A stretch of DNA of 64,000 bases from Solirubrobacteraceae bacterium (lineage in GTDB: Bacteria > Actinomycetota > Thermoleophilia > Solirubrobacterales > Solirubrobacteraceae). This document shows, piece after piece, positions 26,164 to 35,068 of the stretch. Each line of letters begins with the position of its first letter. Within the stretch, counting starts at the first letter, position 1. The DNA lies in contig JASLDD010000113.1 of assembly GCA_030151725.1 (NCBI GenBank), positions 1 to 64,000 of the forward strand, given 5' to 3'. The notes beneath the pieces were generated by a model that saw only the letters and a program-made list of their open reading frames with translations, did no database searches and was not told where the DNA came from. The position numbers were made by a program, and so were the translations under genes.

Positions 26164-28354
26164 AGAAGGAGGTCAGGGTGAGCAGTTGGGAGGCGTAGCT
26201 GAGCACGACCACAGCCACGAGGAGAGCGACCCCGGCGCTGAGCATCCAGCGTCGCCCGAATGCATGCAGGGCGCCGACGACGAGGAGCGCCACGGGACCG
26301 ATGGCGGGGAACGCGTAGCGCCCGAATTCAGCGATCAGGGGCCGGGGCACAGCCGAGTAGTAGGCCGCCTCGAAGCCCATGATGACCGCCAGCGGCATCG
26401 CGATCAGAGCCAGCAGTTCGAGCCAGTGTCGCCGCACCCACCCCCACTCGCGCCGCACGGCCCATACCCCGAGGGGGACACTGGCCACCATGGCGAGGAA
26501 GATCACGATGTAGATCTTGTGGGGGAAGAACACGTCGTACCAGCCGAAGGCCGCCCATCCGCGTTCGACGAAGATGACAAAGCCGGGGTACTTGAAGAGG
26601 GCGAGCCCCGGATGGGTGGAGGGCGGGAAGTGCGGCGTCATGCCGGGAAGCCGCGGCAACAGCGACTGCCACAGGTAGGAGAGGTAGGTGGGGATGTTGT
26701 GCAGCGCTTCGTGAACTGCGCTCGCGTTGGAGCTGATGGCGCCGGAGCCGGTGGCGGAGGCGGAGGGCTGGAGGAGGCCGAGCACGTGGGTGGAGAGCTC
26801 GGCCATGGCGACCGCGCCCACGGCCACGCCCAGCCATGCGAGCAGGTCGGAGCGGCGGTGGTGGCGCCAGAGCGTCGCCAGGAAGACGAGGCCCGCGACG
26901 GGGTAGAGCGAGAGGCCGGTTCCCTTGACGATCGGCAACGCCACGAGCAGGACGCCGGTGAGAAAGCCCCAGGGGACGGTCATTCCGCGGCGCGGCATGC
27001 GGATCAGCAGCAGCTCGAGGGCGGCGGCGGCGGCGTTTACGCCGACGTCGTTGTTGACGATGCCGGAGATGAACCCGTACATCGGCTCGTAGGCGACGAG
27101 CAAAGCGGCGAGCACGGCCAGCCAGGGTCTGCGGGGCGCAAGCTCACGGGCGAGCAGGTAGGTGAACATGACGACGAGCGCGCCGATGAGGGCCGAGGTG
27201 AGGCGCATGAGCGTCAGCTGCGAGAAGACGGAGCCGCTGCGGGTGAGCAGGTAGGCGGGCGCCAGAGCGAGATAGTAGAGCGGCCCGTGGGCTGCGGAGG
27301 TCGTATAGCCACCGCCGTCGTCGCGGCGCGGCTTGGTCTTGGCGACCTCGCGGAAGTACTTGGCCTGGGCACTCTCGAGCCACGGCAGGGGTGTGTCGCC
27401 GACCTGGTGGTTGGTGAAGAAGCTGGTGTGTTCGAGCGCGAGGTTCTCGGCCCCCGACCAGCGCCCCAGCGGTGAGACGGGATCGTGACTGGGCCCTTCG
27501 CCGCGTTCGACGAGCGACTGCGCGTAGGCGTAGTGATCGACCTCGTCGGGACCCTGGAACACAGGGCTGATGAGCGCCCAGCAGCTGGCATTGACGGCTG
27601 CGATGGCAAACAGCCAGGCGGCCGTTCGCCGTCCGCGGCCGGCGACGGCGAGAGCGAGGCAGCGCAGGGCGAGCAGCGCGATTGCGGGCAGCACCCCGAA
27701 CAGCAGCAACGGATATGTCCACGGGCCGACGATCCCGGGACGAAAGAGGGCGGCGCGACGGAAGATTTGCCCGGCCATCGAGAGGTAGCTGCGCCGAGAC
27801 GCGCCGGCGCTCGGCAGATACCAGACGGCGATGCGTGCGGCGAGCTCCTGGTGGTGGAGTTTGGGGGCGAGGATCGGGGGCTTGGACAGCGGCGTGCCCC
27901 CCCATTTGACGGGCCCGTCGGAGCTCACGCAGATCGAGGCCGGGATGCTCGAGGTTCCGCTGGGGACCTGGGGTATGGAGAAGTCGGCGTTGCTGGGGCG
28001 CTGGGGGGTGCTCGGCGCGGCCGGGAGCTGCGTCTGGAAAGGTCCGCCGGCGCCCTGGGCGTGCAGGACCATGTGCAGGGCGGGACGGACGGCAGTCGTG
28101 GTGATGAGGCTGAGGCGGACGAAGGCGCTCTGCGCAGGGAGCCTCAGCCCGGGGATGCACAGCTGCGTTCCGGGGGCGGTCTGCTCGACGTAGCTGACGG
28201 CCTCGACGCTGTCGGTGCCGGTGTAGTAGAAGCGCGGCTCCAGGCAGTAGTAGGCGACGACGGCCAGCAGCGGGACGGCGCTCAGCGCGGCGACGCGCCA
28301 CACGCGGCGATCGCCGGCGAACACCGCCGCCACGATGCGGCGCAGCAAATTCAC
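26156..28354 (-). CDS. DUF2142 family membrane protein
   Basis: A 732-residue polytopic protein. One helix lies near the N-terminus (VWRVAALSAVPLLAVVAYYC), then about 180 residues outside, then roughly ten helices. The motif QGPDEVDHYAYAQSLVERGE is the acidic loop characteristic of DUF2142 membrane proteins, which are thought to be GT-C-like glycosyltransferases. I start it at GTG 28354, two bases after the upstream stop; the open frame upstream is Arg-rich shadow. It is co-transcribed with the GT2 genes on both sides. Confidence 0.83.
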   Translation of the reverse strand: MNLLRRIVAAVFAGDRRVWRVAALSAVPLLAVVAYYCLEPRFYYTGTDSVEAVSYVEQTAPGTQLCIPGLRLPAQSAFVRLSLITTTAVRPALHMVLHAQGAGGPFQTQLPAAPSTPQRPSNADFSIPQVPSGTSSIPASICVSSDGPVKWGGTPLSKPPILAPKLHHQELAARIAVWYLPSAGASRRSYLSMAGQIFRRAALFRPGIVGPWTYPLLLFGVLPAIALLALRCLALAVAGRGRRTAAWLFAIAAVNASCWALISPVFQGPDEVDHYAYAQSLVERGEGPSHDPVSPLGRWSGAENLALEHTSFFTNHQVGDTPLPWLESAQAKYFREVAKTKPRRDDGGGYTTSAAHGPLYYLALAPAYLLTRSGSVFSQLTLMRLTSALIGALVVMFTYLLARELAPRRPWLAVLAALLVAYEPMYGFISGIVNNDVGVNAAAAALELLLIRMPRRGMTVPWGFLTGVLLVALPIVKGTGLSLYPVAGLVFLATLWRHHRRSDLLAWLGVAVGAVAMAELSTHVLGLLQPSASATGSGAISSNASAVHEALHNIPTYLSYLWQSLLPRLPGMTPHFPPSTHPGLALFKYPGFVIFVERGWAAFGWYDVFFPHKIYIVIFLAMVASVPLGVWAVRREWGWVRRHWLELLALIAMPLAVIMGFEAAYYSAVPRPLIAEFGRYAFPAIGPVALLVVGALHAFGRRWMLSAGVALLVAVVVLSYASQLLTLTSFYA

Positions 28355-28356
28355 TC

Positions 28357-29535
28357 TCAGCGTCGGCGCAGACCGAGAATCGACAGCAGGAAGGAGGAGA
28401 AGAAGATCTGGATCCCGACGATCATCAGCGAGGCGGCGACCATCGCGAGGCGTTCGTCTGAGAGCGAGCCGAACCCGTGCGAGATCCACGTTCCCACGAT
28501 CACGGCGGCCATCACGACGCCCACGAGCAGGAAGGCCCCGCCGAGCAGCAGGCCGTGCTCGAGGCGAAAGCGCAGGCGCATGCGATCGAACCAGGGATCC
28601 TTCTCGCCCATGAAGTAGGTGCCGTAGGCGTGCGCGCACAGCCCCAGGGCGAGCACCTGCGTGCCGACGATCATCAACAGCGCACCGCCGATGAGCGTGT
28701 GCAGACCCCAGTCGCGACCGAAGAAGCTGACGCCGGCTCCGACCAGGATGACGATCAGGGTGCCGACGCCGGCGAGGGCTGCGCCGGGGACGATGAAGAG
28801 GTGGTTGGGGCTGTGAACGAGCAGGAAGCGCAGATGGCGCCAGCCGTCGCGGAAGCTCGAGAGCTTGCTCTCGCCACCGCGGGGGTGATATTCGATCGGG
28901 AACTCGGCGATGCGGAGGTTCTCCTTGGAGGCCCTGATGACCATCTCTGAGGCGAACTCCATGCCGGTGGTGCGCAGGTCCAGGCGCGGCAGCACGTCGC
29001 GGCGAAGGGCGCGCATGCCGCAGTGAGCGTCGTTGATGCCGGTACGGAAGAAGAGGTTGAGCAGCCCGGAGAGCAAGGGGTTGCCGATGTAGCGGTGAAG
29101 CCAGGGCATGGCGCCCGGCTGGATATTGTCCATGCGGTCGCCGATGACCATCTCGGCGCCCTCCTCCAGGGCGGCGACGAAACGGGGGATGTCGTTGAAG
29201 TCGTATGTGAGGTCGGCGTCGGCCATGACGATGTAGCGACCGCTGGAGACCGCGAACCCGGCGAGGTAGGCGCTGCCGTAGCCACGCCTGCGTTCGACCA
29301 CCACCCGCGCACCGGCCTGCTCGGCCAGACGGGCGGAGTCGTCCTCAGAGTCGTTGTCGGCCACGACGACCTCACCGGCTACGCCCATGCGCTCGATGGC
29401 GGCGAGGGCGGCGGTGACGCAGGTCTCGATGTTCTCGGCCTCGTTGAGGCAGGGGATCACGACCGACACGAGGGGGGTCTTTGCGCCGTGTGGATCGAGC
29501 GCTTGAGGGGAGCTTGTCTGGGCGAGTGTGCTCAT
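28357..29535 (-). CDS. GT2 polyprenyl-phosphate glycosyltransferase with membrane tail
   Basis: A 392-residue enzyme of the DPM1/GtrB type. VSVVIPCLNEAENI, VVADNDSEDDS and the metal site VMADADLTYDFNDI lie in the catalytic domain; the MEFASEMVIRA and FPIEYHPRGGESKLSSF segments are diagnostic of the family. About four C-terminal helices (residues 245-390) anchor it. It should charge a lipid carrier with a hexose that GT-C enzymes use outside, and the DUF2142 gene two bases downstream is the obvious client. It is the first gene of the operon 29535 to 23106. Confidence 0.92.
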   Translation of the reverse strand: MSTLAQTSSPQALDPHGAKTPLVSVVIPCLNEAENIETCVTAALAAIERMGVAGEVVVADNDSEDDSARLAEQAGARVVVERRRGYGSAYLAGFAVSSGRYIVMADADLTYDFNDIPRFVAALEEGAEMVIGDRMDNIQPGAMPWLHRYIGNPLLSGLLNLFFRTGINDAHCGMRALRRDVLPRLDLRTTGMEFASEMVIRASKENLRIAEFPIEYHPRGGESKLSSFRDGWRHLRFLLVHSPNHLFIVPGAALAGVGTLIVILVGAGVSFFGRDWGLHTLIGGALLMIVGTQVLALGLCAHAYGTYFMGEKDPWFDRMRLRFRLEHGLLLGGAFLLVGVVMAAVIVGTWISHGFGSLSDERLAMVAASLMIVGIQIFFSSFLLSILGLRRR

Positions 29536-29657
29536 CGGCTGAGTGAGACCCGTCTATGGCGCCGAGGCTGGGCGTCGGCTACCCGGTTATAACGCCCCGA
29601 AGGGCGGAAAGTGGCGCAGGAACGGGCGGCGCACCGACGAGATGAGATGCTAGCGGG

Positions 29658-30812
29658 ATGCGCATCTGCGTTGTCTACGACTGCCTGTACCCCTACACGA
29701 TCGGGGGAGCCGAGCGCTGGTATCGAAACCTGGCCGAGCGCTTGGCGGCCGATGGGCATGAGGTGACCTACCTGACGCTGCGCCAGTGGCAGCGCGGAGA
29801 AGCGCTGGACGTGGACCCGCGCGTAAGGATCGCGGCGGCTGGGCCGCGCATGGCGCTGTACACGACTGCGGGCCGGCGACGGATCCTGCCGCCGCTGGTG
29901 TTCGGCGTGGGCACGTTCTTCCATCTCCTGCGCCATGGGCGCCGCTACGAGGTGGTGCACTGCTGCGCATTTCCGTACTTCTCGCTTCTGGCGGCGGCGC
30001 TCTTGCGGCCGGCGATGGGCTTTGGCCTGGTGGTGGATTGGTTTGAGGTGTGGAGCCGCTCCTACTGGAACGACTACCTGGGCGGCCTTGGCGGTCGCGT
30101 GGGAGCGCTCGTTCAGCGCCTGTGCGCACGGGTGCCCCAGCGCGCGTTCTGCTTCTCGGAGCTCCATGCGCAGCGCTTGCGGGAGGAGGGCCTGAAGGGC
30201 CCGGTGAGCGTGCTGCGAGGTCTGTATCGCGGCCCCACCCACGCTTCGCCGTCGCTGGCGGAGCACGCGAGCGAGCCACTGGTGCTGTTCGCGGGGCGGA
30301 TGATCGCCGAGAAGCAGGCGCCGCTGGGGGTCGCGGCGATCGCACTGGCCGCCAAGAGGATCCCGGGCCTGCGCGGCGAGTTCCTGGGCGATGGCCCGAA
30401 GCGGGGGGAAGTGCAGGCGGCGATCGCAGAGCACGGGCTGCAGGAGACGGTGTCGGCGCCGGGCTTTGCGGAGGCGGATGAGCTGGATGCAGAGATGCGC
30501 AGGGCGATGTGCGTGCTGTTGCCGTCCAGGCGCGAGGGCTACGGGATGGTCGTAGTGGAGGCCTCGGCGCGAGGTACGCCGAGCGTGGTGGTGGCAGGTG
30601 AGGACAACGCGGCGACGGAGCTGGTGGAGGAGGGCGTAAACGGCGTCATCGCGCCACGCTCGGATGCGCAGGCGCTAGCCGATGCGATCGTGCTGGCGCA
30701 CGAGGGCGGAGCGGCGCTGCGCGAGAGCACGGCACGCTGGTTTGCGGCGAACGCGGAGCAGCTCTCCCTGGAGTCTTCGCTGCGCAAGGTGCTCGAGATC
30801 TACGCGAGCTGA
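29658..30812 (+). CDS. GT4 family glycosyltransferase
   Basis: A 384-residue GT-B enzyme with MRICVVYDCLYPYTIGGAERWY at the N-terminus (glycine-rich acceptor loop), VLFAGRMIAEKQAP in the donor domain and E-x7-E in SRREGYGMVVVEASARGTP. It is a single-gene unit. The 122-base gap to the divergent gene at 29535 contains a GTTATAAC box near 29585 and a small CGCCC/GGGCG hairpin at 29593-29606. It is convergent with the next GT4 gene, 53 bases apart. Confidence 0.9.
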   Translation: MRICVVYDCLYPYTIGGAERWYRNLAERLAADGHEVTYLTLRQWQRGEALDVDPRVRIAAAGPRMALYTTAGRRRILPPLVFGVGTFFHLLRHGRRYEVVHCCAFPYFSLLAAALLRPAMGFGLVVDWFEVWSRSYWNDYLGGLGGRVGALVQRLCARVPQRAFCFSELHAQRLREEGLKGPVSVLRGLYRGPTHASPSLAEHASEPLVLFAGRMIAEKQAPLGVAAIALAAKRIPGLRGEFLGDGPKRGEVQAAIAEHGLQETVSAPGFAEADELDAEMRRAMCVLLPSRREGYGMVVVEASARGTPSVVVAGEDNAATELVEEGVNGVIAPRSDAQALADAIVLAHEGGAALRESTARWFAANAEQLSLESSLRKVLEIYAS

Positions 30813-30865
30813 CGGCTTTTGGGAGACGCGTCCGCGTGCTCCCGCTCAGGCCCTGTCGGCGCCGG

Positions 30866-32023
30866 TCACCGCAGCTGTCGGTGCTGCATCGCATGGGCAT
30901 AGCTGTCGAGCGTGAGGCGAGCGGTGCGCTCCCAGGTGAAGAGCTGGGCGCGCACGCGCCCGAGCGCCCGCAGTCGCCCGCGCAGGTCGCGGTCGCCGAG
31001 GATCCGCTGCAGAGCAGCGGCGATCTGCGCCTCGTCGCGGGGGTCGAACAGGAGGGCTGCATCGCCGGCGACCTCTGGCAGCGACGATGTGTTGGAGCAG
31101 GCGACGGGCACCCCGCGTGCCATCGCCTCGAGCACGGGCAGCCCGAAGCCCTCATACAGCGAGGGGAACACGAACGCCTCCGCGATCGACCACAGGCCCT
31201 CGAGCTCGGCGTCTTGCACCCAGCCGCACAGGCGCACGTCATCGGCGACGCCGGCCTGCTGCGCGCGCTCGCGCAGCTCGCCCTCGTGCCAGGTGCCATA
31301 GCCGGGCAGCACGAGCAGGGGGCGCTCATCGACGGGCAGTCGGCCCAGGGCGCCGATGAGGGCGGCGAGGTTCTTGTGGGGGCGCTTGGCGGAGAGGCCG
31401 AGTAGGACGCGACGATCGCCCAGCTCGAAGCGGGAGCGCAGCTCACCCTCGGCCATGGGGGTCTCGCGCTGAACGGATCCGAGACCCAGCGGCACGACGT
31501 CGATGCGCTCCTCGGGGACGCCGAGGAGGCTCACGAGATCGGCGCGTGTGCTGTGGGAGTCGGCAATCACCCTGTGGGAGCGACGGGCGGCCACCGGCAC
31601 GAGCACCTTCATGCCCTTCTCGCGCAGGCCGGAGTGCGCGTCGGGAAAGCGCGCGTAGATGAGGTCGTGAACGGTGGTGACACGTTGGAAGCGCCCCCAC
31701 ACGGGGGCGGTGCTGGCCATGCTGTGCATGAGCTGCACGTGGGCGCGCGCGCCGAGGATGGGCAGCAGTGTCTGCTCGCCGAACACCCACTGCTTGCGGT
31801 CGCGCGCGTTGACGGGCACGGTGACGGCGGGCAAAAGCTCTCCCCAGGGACCGTCGTCCGCGGCGGCGGCCTCGCGGTTGACGAACGCGGTGAAGCGCAT
31901 GCCGGGCGGCGCGACGGCGTGCAGCGCGGGGATCAACTCGCGGGCGACGACCTCCATGCCGCCGGTCTCACCCGGCACGAGGAAGATCAGGTTGAGGCCG
32001 ATGTGTAGCCGGGAGGCGGTCAA
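30866..32023 (-). CDS. GT4 family glycosyltransferase
   Basis: A 385-residue GT-B enzyme very similar in layout to the one at 2412-3557: [21 protein letters not shown] at the start, [32 protein letters not shown], and E-x7-E in [17 protein letters not shown]. The two may be paralogues with related donors. It is transcribed alone, flanked by genes pointing in other directions, and shares a short divergent region with the GT2 gene at 32109. Confidence 0.91.
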   Translation of the reverse strand: MTASRLHIGLNLIFLVPGETGGMEVVARELIPALHAVAPPGMRFTAFVNREAAAADDGPWGELLPAVTVPVNARDRKQWVFGEQTLLPILGARAHVQLMHSMASTAPVWGRFQRVTTVHDLIYARFPDAHSGLREKGMKVLVPVAARRSHRVIADSHSTRADLVSLLGVPEERIDVVPLGLGSVQRETPMAEGELRSRFELGDRRVLLGLSAKRPHKNLAALIGALGRLPVDERPLLVLPGYGTWHEGELRERAQQAGVADDVRLCGWVQDAELEGLWSIAEAFVFPSLYEGFGLPVLEAMARGVPVACSNTSSLPEVAGDAALLFDPRDEAQIAAALQRILGDRDLRGRLRALGRVRAQLFTWERTARLTLDSYAHAMQHRQLR

Positions 32024-32094
32024 GGGAGGGGAAGGCTAGTGATCGACACCGCCGCCGCGTGAGCGTGGACGGCGGGTCTGACGTTGACGCCCCC

Positions 32095-32100
32095 TACGAT
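32095..32100 (+). promoter_or_regulatory. Candidate -10 element (TACGAT)
   Basis: TACGAT is followed by eight bases and the ATG at 32109, again the leaderless spacing. TTGACG lies only five bases upstream of it and is too close to be its -35. Confidence 0.35.
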
Positions 32101-32108
32101 GGGGCTCA

Positions 32109-33065
32109 ATGTCTCCCTCTGTCGACGTGGTGATCGTCGCCTACAACCGCTACGAGCTCACAGACAGCTGTCTACGCCACTTGGGCGAGCAGACGCTAGC
32201 CCCGCGGGTGATCGTGGTGGACAACGGCTCCACGGACGACACGCGGGCACGCGTGAGCGCGGAGTGGCCGCAGGTGCACGTGGAGAGCTTCGATGAGAAC
32301 CGCGGCTTTGCCGAGGCGTGCAACCGTGGCGTGGCGGCAGGCTCGGGGGAGTTCGTGGTGCTGCTCAACAACGACGTGGACGTGCACCGAGATTTCGTGG
32401 AGCGCGTGGTGGCGCCACTGCAGGAGGACCCGGCGATGGGCTCGGTGGCGGCACTAATGCTGCAGCCGGGCGAGCGCTTCATCGACAGCGCGGGCCTGGT
32501 GGCGGACACGGCGCTTGCGAGCTTCCCGCGTCTGCAGGGCCAGGAGGTGGGGCTGGCGCGCTCGGAACGCCCGGTGCTGATGGGACCGGCGGGCACGGCA
32601 GCGGCGTACAGACGCTTGGCGTGGGAGCAGGCGGGTGGTCTGGACGAGGCGATATTCGCCTACATGGAGGACTTCGACCTGGCGCTGCGGCTGCGGGCAG
32701 CGGGCTGGAAGACGACGCTGGCGAGCGACGCTGTGGGCGTGCACCTGGGGTCGGCCACACACGGTCACCGCTCAGCGTGGCAGCGGCGTCACGGCGGCTT
32801 CGGACGCGGTTATCTGCTGCGTCGCTATGGCCTACTGCGAGGACGCGGCGCTGTGCGCACGCTGGCGACGGAGACGGTGGTGGTGGCGGCGGACCTGGTG
32901 ATCTCACGCGACCTGGCGGCGCTCAGCGGGCGGCTGTCGGGGTGGCGAGCGGGCGCGGGCGCACCGAGGAGGCTGCCACCGCCGGCGGAGGCGACGGACC
33001 ACACGATCACGTTTGTGGACTCGCTGAGTATGAGGCGAGGCGTGTATGGCCGCCGCGCCGCCTGA
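32109..33065 (+). CDS. GT2 family glycosyltransferase (rhamnosyltransferase-like)
   Basis: A 318-residue GT2 enzyme: VDVVIVAYNRYELT, VVDNGSTDDT, the LLNNDVDVH metal site and YMEDFDLALRLRAAG near residue 185. The last 60 residues are basic. It overlaps the following gene by 20 bases on the same strand. Donor sugar unknown; this motif set is common in rhamnosyl- and deoxyhexosyltransferases. Confidence 0.9.
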   Translation: MSPSVDVVIVAYNRYELTDSCLRHLGEQTLAPRVIVVDNGSTDDTRARVSAEWPQVHVESFDENRGFAEACNRGVAAGSGEFVVLLNNDVDVHRDFVERVVAPLQEDPAMGSVAALMLQPGERFIDSAGLVADTALASFPRLQGQEVGLARSERPVLMGPAGTAAAYRRLAWEQAGGLDEAIFAYMEDFDLALRLRAAGWKTTLASDAVGVHLGSATHGHRSAWQRRHGGFGRGYLLRRYGLLRGRGAVRTLATETVVVAADLVISRDLAALSGRLSGWRAGAGAPRRLPPPAEATDHTITFVDSLSMRRGVYGRRAA

Positions 33066-34377
33066 GCGCGGCGTGGGCGTGACCGGTCCGAACGTCCTGT
33101 TCATCTGCGCGGATCCTGTGGGCGAGCAGATGGCGGGGCTGGGGATCCGCTGCTGGGAGCTGGCACGCGCACTGAGCAGCGGGGCGCAGGTAACGGTGGC
33201 CCATGGGGGAAGCGAGGAGGGGGAGCGCGAGGGCGTACGACTGATCGCCTTCCGCCCACATGCGCCGCAGGCGCTGCGCGAGCCGATCGCGCAGGCGGAC
33301 ACGGTGATCGCCCACCCGCAGTGGCCGCTTGCGGATCGCTGGCTGAGGCGCTCGCAGGCGAGGGTGATCGTGGACCTGTACTGCCCGGAGACGCTCGAGA
33401 CGCTCGAGCTGCTGGCGGGCGGGAGCGCGCTGGTCCGCCGCCAGCACACGGCCACGACGATCGACCGCCTGCACGCGGCGCTGCGCACGGGGCACAACTT
33501 CATGTGCGCGAGTGAGACCCAGCGGGACCTGTGGCTGGGCAGCATGCTGGCCCTGCGGATGATCGGCCCAGAGCTGTACGACCGCGATCAGAGCCTGCGC
33601 GAGACGATCGACGTGGTGCCGTTTGGACTGCCCGAGGCGCCGCCCTCGCCGAGCGCCGCGGACGGCCCGCGGGCGGCGATCGCGGCCCTCGAGCCGGACA
33701 GCGAGATCGTGCTGTGGAACGGCGGCATCTGGAGCTGGCTGGACGCGGAGAGCGCGATCCGCGCGGTGGTGGCGCTGGCGGCGCGTCGGCCGAAGGTGCG
33801 GCTGGTGTTCATGGGCGTGGCGGCCACGCACCCGGCGGGCGCAGCGGCGGCGGAGGCGGCACGGAGCGTCGCGCGCGAGCTTGGCGCGCTTGACACGATC
33901 GTGCACTTCCACGACTGGATCCCGTACGGGCAGCGAGGCGCGTGGCTGGCGGAGGCTGCGTGCGCGATCTCTGCGGCGGCCGAGCACCTGGAGACCCGCT
34001 TCGCCTACCGGACGCGCCTGCTGGACTGCTTCTGGGCGGGCCTGCCGGTGGTGTGCACGAGCGGCGACGAGCTCGCCGAGCGCGTCGAGCGCGAGCGGCT
34101 GGGCGCGGTGGCGCCGGCGGGCGACGTGGAGGCGCTGGCCGCGACGCTGGGGCGAGTCCTGGAGACGGGACGGGACGCCTACGCGGACGCGCTGGGCGCG
34201 GCGGCTACGCAGCAGACGTGGCCGCGGGTGGCCGCTCCGATCAAGCGTTGGATCTCACAGCCGAGGCCGAGCAGCCGCCCGGGAGAGGGCCGTGAAGTCG
34301 TGCGTGCGCCGGTTGTGCAGCGACTGCGGGAAGCGGCCTACCGGGCGGGCGGCCGCGCGGTTCTGGCACGGCGGTAG
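33046..34377 (+). CDS. GT4-like glycosyltransferase
   Basis: A 443-residue GT-B-type protein, more divergent than its neighbours. VLFICADPVGEQMAGLGIRCWELARAL is a GT4-like acceptor loop, and the C-terminal half has IVLWNGGIWSWLDAESAI and HFHDWIPYGQRGAWL. The usual E-x7-E is replaced by ETRFAYRTRLLDCFWAGLP, as in some actinobacterial members. I chose the ATG at 33046 because AGGCGAGG lies a good distance upstream, although it overlaps the previous gene by 20 bases. A weak GGCGG/CCGCC stem follows the stop (34370-34386) without a T-tract. Confidence 0.84.
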   Translation: MAAAPPERGVGVTGPNVLFICADPVGEQMAGLGIRCWELARALSSGAQVTVAHGGSEEGEREGVRLIAFRPHAPQALREPIAQADTVIAHPQWPLADRWLRRSQARVIVDLYCPETLETLELLAGGSALVRRQHTATTIDRLHAALRTGHNFMCASETQRDLWLGSMLALRMIGPELYDRDQSLRETIDVVPFGLPEAPPSPSAADGPRAAIAALEPDSEIVLWNGGIWSWLDAESAIRAVVALAARRPKVRLVFMGVAATHPAGAAAAEAARSVARELGALDTIVHFHDWIPYGQRGAWLAEAACAISAAAEHLETRFAYRTRLLDCFWAGLPVVCTSGDELAERVERERLGAVAPAGDVEALAATLGRVLETGRDAYADALGAAATQQTWPRVAAPIKRWISQPRPSSRPGEGREVVRAPVVQRLREAAYRAGGRAVLARR

Positions 34378-34394
34378 AGACCCGCCTGCTTTGG

Positions 34395-34811
34395 TCACAA
34401 AGTGGTGAGCAGCTCGACGTCGCGTCCTTGGCTCAGAGCCAGAATCCCGGAATCGAAGGTCACAAGGTGTACTCCGTGGCGACGTGCAAGTGTGAGTAGG
34501 TGTGCATCGGTCACCTGACGGTAGCCCGTCAGGGTGGGCACATCGCTGTCATTCAGCGAGACGTCGTCGGACAAGAACCGATGGCCCTCGTGAGCCCTCA
34601 TCACCATCAAGGCTCCGCGTGCATCCTCGATCCCGATGGCGATCGGGAGTGCCTTCGGGCTGGAAGACACGCGCACGAAGCCGCTCTCGGTCAATGGACA
34701 GGTAGCCCACCCAGATGCACCGTTCTCGGCAAACCATGCGCGGGCTCTCGCATGGTGCACGTGTGAGTCCCAGGCAAGCGCCACGAGCGCATTGACGTCG
34801 AGCAGCGCCAC
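34395..34811 (-). CDS. vapC: VapC-type toxin (PIN-domain ribonuclease)
   Basis: A 138-residue PIN-domain protein. The four acidic residues that bind Mg are visible: D5 (LLDVNALVAL), E42 (LTESGF), D102 (VTDAHLL) and D120 (TFDSGI). Toxins of this family cleave specific tRNA or rRNA sites and are blocked by the cognate antitoxin. The antitoxin gene ends nine bases upstream, the standard vapBC order. It is an isolated toxin-antitoxin pair inside the glycan locus and breaks the run of glycosyltransferase genes. Confidence 0.9.
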   Translation of the reverse strand: MALLDVNALVALAWDSHVHHARARAWFAENGASGWATCPLTESGFVRVSSSPKALPIAIGIEDARGALMVMRAHEGHRFLSDDVSLNDSDVPTLTGYRQVTDAHLLTLARRHGVHLVTFDSGILALSQGRDVELLTTL

Positions 34812-34820
34812 TCTGGAGCG

Positions 34821-35042
34821 TCAGTCCTCTTCGAGCCCGCGTCTCACCATCTCCGGGGTGATGGCCGGCGTGCCCGCGGGTACCCGGATCGTCGGGAGCC
34901 CATCGACGGTCTCTATGCGCGCAGGCGTCAAACCTCGGCGAGCCAGCTCAGATATGACGGAACCAAGCGAGCGACGCTCGCCTACAGCCAACTCTCTCGC
35001 AGCAGCCACTACATCGTCGTCGATCGTAAGGGTCGTTCGCAT
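34821..35042 (-). CDS. vapB: VapB-type antitoxin (ribbon-helix-helix)
   Basis: A 73-residue protein. MRTTLTIDDDVVAAARELA is the beta-strand and first helix of a ribbon-helix-helix DNA-binding domain; the C-terminal tail (TPAITPEMVRRGLEED) would bind the toxin. It lies just before vapC and behind a 7-bp inverted repeat that fits autoregulation. The ATG is seven bases from a TAGCAT box, so the message is probably leaderless. Confidence 0.88.
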   Translation of the reverse strand: MRTTLTIDDDVVAAARELAVGERRSLGSVISELARRGLTPARIETVDGLPTIRVPAGTPAITPEMVRRGLEED

Positions 35043-35046
35043 CTGT

Positions 35047-35064
35047 TTGATGCTATCGCATCAA
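35047..35064. promoter_or_regulatory. Candidate vapBC operator and promoter (inverted repeat TTGATGC-N4-GCATCAA)
   Basis: A perfect inverted repeat with 7-base arms and a TATC spacer, four bases upstream of the vapB start. On the minus strand it contains TAGCAT, a good -10 seven bases before the ATG. A repressor bound here would cover the promoter, as expected for autoregulation by VapB or the VapBC complex. Confidence 0.6.
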
Positions 35065-35068
35065 CACA

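Noticed and set aside
34370..34386. Rho-independent terminator after the 443-residue GT
   Set aside because: The GGCGG/CCGCC stem is short and has no T-tract; too weak to list.
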